Made by a program: the position numbers and the translations under genes
In this document: positions 42,283 through 45,177 of the stretch, one piece after another
Layout: each line of letters starts with the position of its first letter
How positions within the stretch are numbered: the first letter of the stretch is position 1
The notes under the pieces: model-generated
The model's database searches: none
The model's input: only the letters and a program-made list of their open reading frames with translations
Told to the model about the DNA's origin: nothing
Source: an uncultured Phycisphaerales bacterium
GTDB taxonomy: Bacteria > Planctomycetota > Phycisphaerae > Phycisphaerales > UBA1924
Reading direction: 5' to 3'
Assembly: GCA_937871915.1 (NCBI GenBank)
Contig: CALMPG010000073.1
Coordinates: 1-45,177 of the forward strand
DNA length: 45,177 nucleotides

Positions 42283-42433
42283 AGGCCATCCTGCGGAGGT
42301 ACTCGAGGGCTCGCAAGCGCTCGTCGGGGGATTTGTCTCGCCAATACGCGCCATCGTCGCCCTGGGCCGAAAGGGGGGCGACCTCGAACTTGGTGCGGTC
42401 GAGTCGATAGGGTTGGGCGTCCGGGGCGGCCAT
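42218..42433 (-). CDS. Small partner of the nucleotidyltransferase
   Basis: 71 aa from ATG 42433, overlapping the nucleotidyltransferase start by 65 bp. It contains YWRDKSPDERLRALEYLRRMAYGNAATARLQRVLTV, which fits short proteins of the type YWxxxxPEERLxxxExLRxxxYGxxxAxxRLQRVxxV, regularly encoded upstream of these nucleotidyltransferases. It may act as antitoxin or regulator; this is inferred from its partner. No DNA-binding domain is obvious. Confidence 0.75.
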   Translation of the reverse strand: MAAPDAQPYRLDRTKFEVAPLSAQGDDGAYWRDKSPDERLRALEYLRRMAYGNAATARLQRVLTVAQRGAD

Positions 42434-42492
42434 GGGTGATTGTATGGTGATCGGCCTTTACCAACCGGGGGGATCAGGCCGATAACCGGGGC

Positions 42493-42855
42493 ATGGGTTC
42501 CGATCTGCGTGCCATTCTGTCGCTCGAGGTGCCGATCATCGTGCTGCTGGGGGAGCGCTCGATGCGGGTGTCGGAGGTGTGTGCGCTGGGGCCGGGGGCG
42601 ATCGTGGAACTGCCCAAGGGGGCGGACGAGGAACTCACGCTGCTGGTGAACAACAAGCCGGTGGGGACGGGGCAGGCGGTAAAGGTGGGGGAGAACTTCG
42701 GGATCAAGGTGAGCTACATGGGCGACCTTCGGGAGCGGATCGCCGCGCTGGGGGAGCCCAGTGAGCAGGCCCCGATTGTGGGTGGTCGGGCGATGGATGT
42801 GGGGGGCGATGAGATGTCGGCGCTGGCGGAGACGATGCTCCACGGAAACGGATAA
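42493..42855 (+). CDS. FliN/SpoA-domain protein
   Basis: 120 aa from ATG 42493. It matches the SpoA (surface presentation of antigens) domain of FliN: LSLEVPIIVLLGERSMRVSEVCALGPGAIVELPKGADEELTLLVNNKPVGTGQAVKVGENFGIKV. In flagellar motors FliN forms the lower C-ring and interacts with CheY and FliH. No other flagellar genes are in the window. The C-terminal 35 residues (after RIAALGE) extend beyond the domain. Whether it serves a flagellum or another secretion system cannot be told from here. Confidence 0.88.
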   Translation: MGSDLRAILSLEVPIIVLLGERSMRVSEVCALGPGAIVELPKGADEELTLLVNNKPVGTGQAVKVGENFGIKVSYMGDLRERIAALGEPSEQAPIVGGRAMDVGGDEMSALAETMLHGNG

Positions 42856-42957
42856 GCGCGGCCCGGGTTGTGTGGGGGGTTGAAACGTCCGAACTACACC
42901 CGAGTGGGGGACAACAATGAGGGGCCGGCTCGGATTCTGTCCCGGGCCGGTCCTGAG

Positions 42958-43003
42958 CCGCCATGGAATGGCGGAGATGCGTTCGACCGCCACGGAGTGG
43001 CGG
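42958..43003. repeat. Two CCGCCA...TGGCGG mini-hairpins
   Basis: CCGCCA/TGGCGG stems at 42958-42974 and 42987-43003, with loops TGGAA and CGGAG, are separated by 12 bp in the 164-bp gap between fliN and the GH15 gene. They may be REP-like hairpins or mRNA stabilisers. Confidence 0.55.
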
Positions 43004-43019
43004 GGGAGCCGGAGCCACG

Positions 43020-45065
43020 ATGCCGCGCGAGATTCCTGTTGGAAACGGCGACCTGCTGATCAACTTCGATGAGATGTACCGCGTGCGGGACATCTACTAC
43101 CCGTGCGTGGGGCGGTACAACCACACCGGGGGGCACGTGCAGCGGTTCGGGGTGTGGGCGGATGGGGAGTTCTCGTGGGTGGACAGCGCGGCGTGGCGGC
43201 GGGAACTGCGGTACATGTCCGACACGCTGGTGACGGAGGTCCGGCTCGTCAACGACCAGTTGGGGCTCGAGTTGCTCTGCAACGACGCGGTGGACTTCCA
43301 CGAGCCGGTGTACTTCCGGCGGATCAAGGTGCGAGATCGCAGCGGCTCGGGAGGGGGCGTGCGGGACGTGCGGGTGTTCTACCACATCGATCTGTCGATC
43401 AAAGAATCGCCGGTAGGCGACACATGCGACTTCGACCCGGAGACGGCGGGGCTGGTGATGTACAAGGACGACTCGTACTTCCTCGTCAACGCGACGGCGG
43501 AGGGGGAGACGCAGCCGGGGATCGATCACTGGTCGATCGGGACCAAGCGCGTGGGCGGGGCCGAGGGAACGTGGCGCGATGCGGAGGACGGGGTGCTGGG
43601 AAAGAACGCGATCGCGCAGGGGAGCGTGGACGCGACGGTGGGCGTCAACCTGCGCGTGCCGCGCGGCGGGGAGGCGACGTGCACCATCTGGATGGCGTGC
43701 GGGGATTCCTACGACCGGGTGCGTGAACTCAACCGCGTGATCCGGACCAAGGGCGTGGACAAGATGTTCTCGCGGACCGAGGCGTATTGGCGGCTGTGGT
43801 CGAGGAAGGATGTCATCGACACGGGCGTGCTTCCGGCGAAGGTGCGGGAACTCTTCATCAAGAGCCAGTTGATCCTGCGGACGCAGATCGACAATCGCGG
43901 GGCGATCATCGCGGCGACGGACAGCGATATCTCGCACTTCGCGGGGGATCACTACGCGTATTGCTGGCCGCGCGATGGGGCGCTGGTGGCCCACGCGCTG
44001 ATCCAGACGGGGCAGAGCGAACTGAGCCGGAACTTCTTCCGGTATTGCGGACGGGTGATCAGCAAGAACGGGTACTTCATGCACAAGTACACCCCCGCGG
44101 GGCACTTGGCCTCGTCGTGGCACCCGTGGGTGATCAACGGCAAGCCGGTGCTGCCGATCCAGCAGGACGAGACGGCGCTGGTGTTGTGGTCACTCCGGCA
44201 GCACTTCGAGGCGTTCCGGGATGTGGAGTTCATCAAGCCGCTGTACAACGCGCTGGTGGCGCAGCCGGCGCAGTGGCTCATGGGCCACGTGGACAACAAC
44301 GGGCTGCCGCTGCCGAGCTGGGACTTGTGGGAGGAGCGGCGGGGAATTCATACTTTTACGGTGGCGGCGACGATCGGCGCGCTCAACGCGGCGGCGGCGT
44401 TTGCCCGCGACTTCGGCGATGTGGAGCGGGCGGAGGCGATCCAGGCGGGCGCCGAGTCGATGCGCGAGGCGATGGTGAGGCACCTGTGGAACACCGAGCA
44501 GAGCCGCTTTGCCCGCATGGCCACGCCGGTGGAGGCCGAGGGCCGGCCGGGCGTGGTGGCGGGATATCGGCTGGACATGACCCGCGACAGCGCGAACTAC
44601 GCGCTCTGGGCTTTCGGCGCGATGCGGGCGGGGAACCCGATGGTGGTGGCGGAGATGGCGAGCCTATGGGACCGGCTGTGGGTGAAGACGGAGATCGGCG
44701 GGTGCGCGCGGTACGAGCGGGATTACTACCACCAGGTCGAGCGCGACAAGACGGACGCGGTGCCGGGGAACCCGTGGGTGATCTGCACGCTCTGGCACGC
44801 GCAGCACCGGATCGCTTTGGCCAAGACGCCCGAGGAGTTGCGCGGCGCGCTGCCGCTGCTGGAGTGGGCGGCCGCGCGGGCCAACAAGAGCGGCGTGCTG
44901 GCCGAGCAGTTCCATCCGTACACGGGCGAGATGATGAGCGTGAGCCCGCTGACGTGGAGCCACGCGGTGGTGATCACGACGGTGATGGAGTACATGGCCA
45001 AGCACACGAAGTTGATCGCGGAGGCGAACGCGGTGGAGGGGTGGGCGGAGACTGGGGTGGCGTAG
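43020..45065 (+). CDS. Glycoside hydrolase family 15 (glucoamylase-like)
   Basis: 681 aa from ATG 43020, preceded by GGAG. The N-terminal part (about 1-275) is a beta-sandwich domain (GNGDLLINFDEMYRVRDIYYPCVG), and the rest is an (alpha/alpha)6 barrel: LRTQIDNRGAIIAATDSDISH, YCWPRDGALVAHALI, LPIQQDETALVLWSL, the acid Glu in SWDLWEERRGIHTFTVAA and the base Glu in GVLAEQFHPYTGEMMSVSPLTWSHA. Such enzymes release glucose from alpha-glucans or act on trehalose and glycogen. No signal peptide is seen, so a role in intracellular glycogen or trehalose turnover is likely. Confidence 0.92.
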   Translation: MPREIPVGNGDLLINFDEMYRVRDIYYPCVGRYNHTGGHVQRFGVWADGEFSWVDSAAWRRELRYMSDTLVTEVRLVNDQLGLELLCNDAVDFHEPVYFRRIKVRDRSGSGGGVRDVRVFYHIDLSIKESPVGDTCDFDPETAGLVMYKDDSYFLVNATAEGETQPGIDHWSIGTKRVGGAEGTWRDAEDGVLGKNAIAQGSVDATVGVNLRVPRGGEATCTIWMACGDSYDRVRELNRVIRTKGVDKMFSRTEAYWRLWSRKDVIDTGVLPAKVRELFIKSQLILRTQIDNRGAIIAATDSDISHFAGDHYAYCWPRDGALVAHALIQTGQSELSRNFFRYCGRVISKNGYFMHKYTPAGHLASSWHPWVINGKPVLPIQQDETALVLWSLRQHFEAFRDVEFIKPLYNALVAQPAQWLMGHVDNNGLPLPSWDLWEERRGIHTFTVAATIGALNAAAAFARDFGDVERAEAIQAGAESMREAMVRHLWNTEQSRFARMATPVEAEGRPGVVAGYRLDMTRDSANYALWAFGAMRAGNPMVVAEMASLWDRLWVKTEIGGCARYERDYYHQVERDKTDAVPGNPWVICTLWHAQHRIALAKTPEELRGALPLLEWAAARANKSGVLAEQFHPYTGEMMSVSPLTWSHAVVITTVMEYMAKHTKLIAEANAVEGWAETGVA

Positions 45066-45177
45066 GAAAGGCGGAAGGGGGAAGGGCGAGGGGGGAGGGC
45101 GCAGGGCAATCGCATTATCCATCCGTGACGGCGAGGAGGCGCAAAAGGTACCGGTGGTCCCAACCGGCCAGAAGGCG

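Overview
The window is about 45 kb of GC-rich bacterial DNA with strong GC bias at third codon positions. Its gene content points to a planctomycete, most likely of the class Phycisphaerae. It carries a neighbouring DUF1800/DUF1501 pair, a secreted CARDB protein with a LExR-like N-terminal motif, a DUF1080 lipoprotein, DUF2959, a planctomycete-style CX4CH haem-like protein and several secreted proteins of unknown function. The assignment is inferred from these families; there is no rRNA in the window.

Layout. 1-6260: the tail of an IS5-like transposase, a CARDB surface protein, an M24 peptidase, a 23-bp perfect inverted repeat, a DUF2959 lipoprotein, a PIN-domain toxin with a small partner, a membrane protein beside a 21-bp tandem repeat, and a fibronectin-III-like protein. 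6272-14897 (mostly minus strand): lysA, a DUF1080 lipoprotein, a zinc alcohol dehydrogenase, and the DUF1800/DUF1501 pair. 15082-15500: tRNA-Leu(GAG) followed by a possible integrase remnant.

15719-22093 is the most unusual part. It is a tightly packed minus-strand operon of eight genes, several joined by 4-bp ATGA/GTGA overlaps. In transcription order they encode a radical SAM protein, a 69-aa protein, a Ycf46-type AAA+ ATPase, a DUF1257/Ycf35-like protein, a DUF2997 protein, a zinc-ribbon membrane protein with an apparently dead S26 signal-peptidase fold, a TPR protein and a PilT/GspE-type ATPase. No pilus genes are present. I propose that these proteins form one uncharacterised membrane-associated machine.

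22642-31437: cyclophilin, a glycine-zipper lipoprotein, a long ORF that looks like two exported proteins joined at a C12 tract, a CX4CH haem-like protein, a CheY-like receiver, and a CheA-like protein that lacks the phospho-accepting His and the ATP-binding motifs and is broken by C11/C17 tracts. 31659-38806: RhuM, a frameshifted LolA-like gene, an oligopeptide ABC substrate-binding protein and one permease (no second permease or ATPases), a YqjD/YqjE/YqjK-like trio of small envelope proteins, a hypothetical protein, and TrpG/PabA. 38920-45065: DUF1444, then acpP-fabF with a recognisable promoter and 5' hairpin, a nucleotidyltransferase with its small partner, a lone FliN/SpoA protein, and a GH15 glucoamylase-like enzyme.

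The housekeeping pieces (lysA, acpP-fabF, trpG, cyclophilin, tRNA) are intact. Sites of instability lie at long G/C homopolymers and repeats, and some apparent frameshifts there could be assembly errors.
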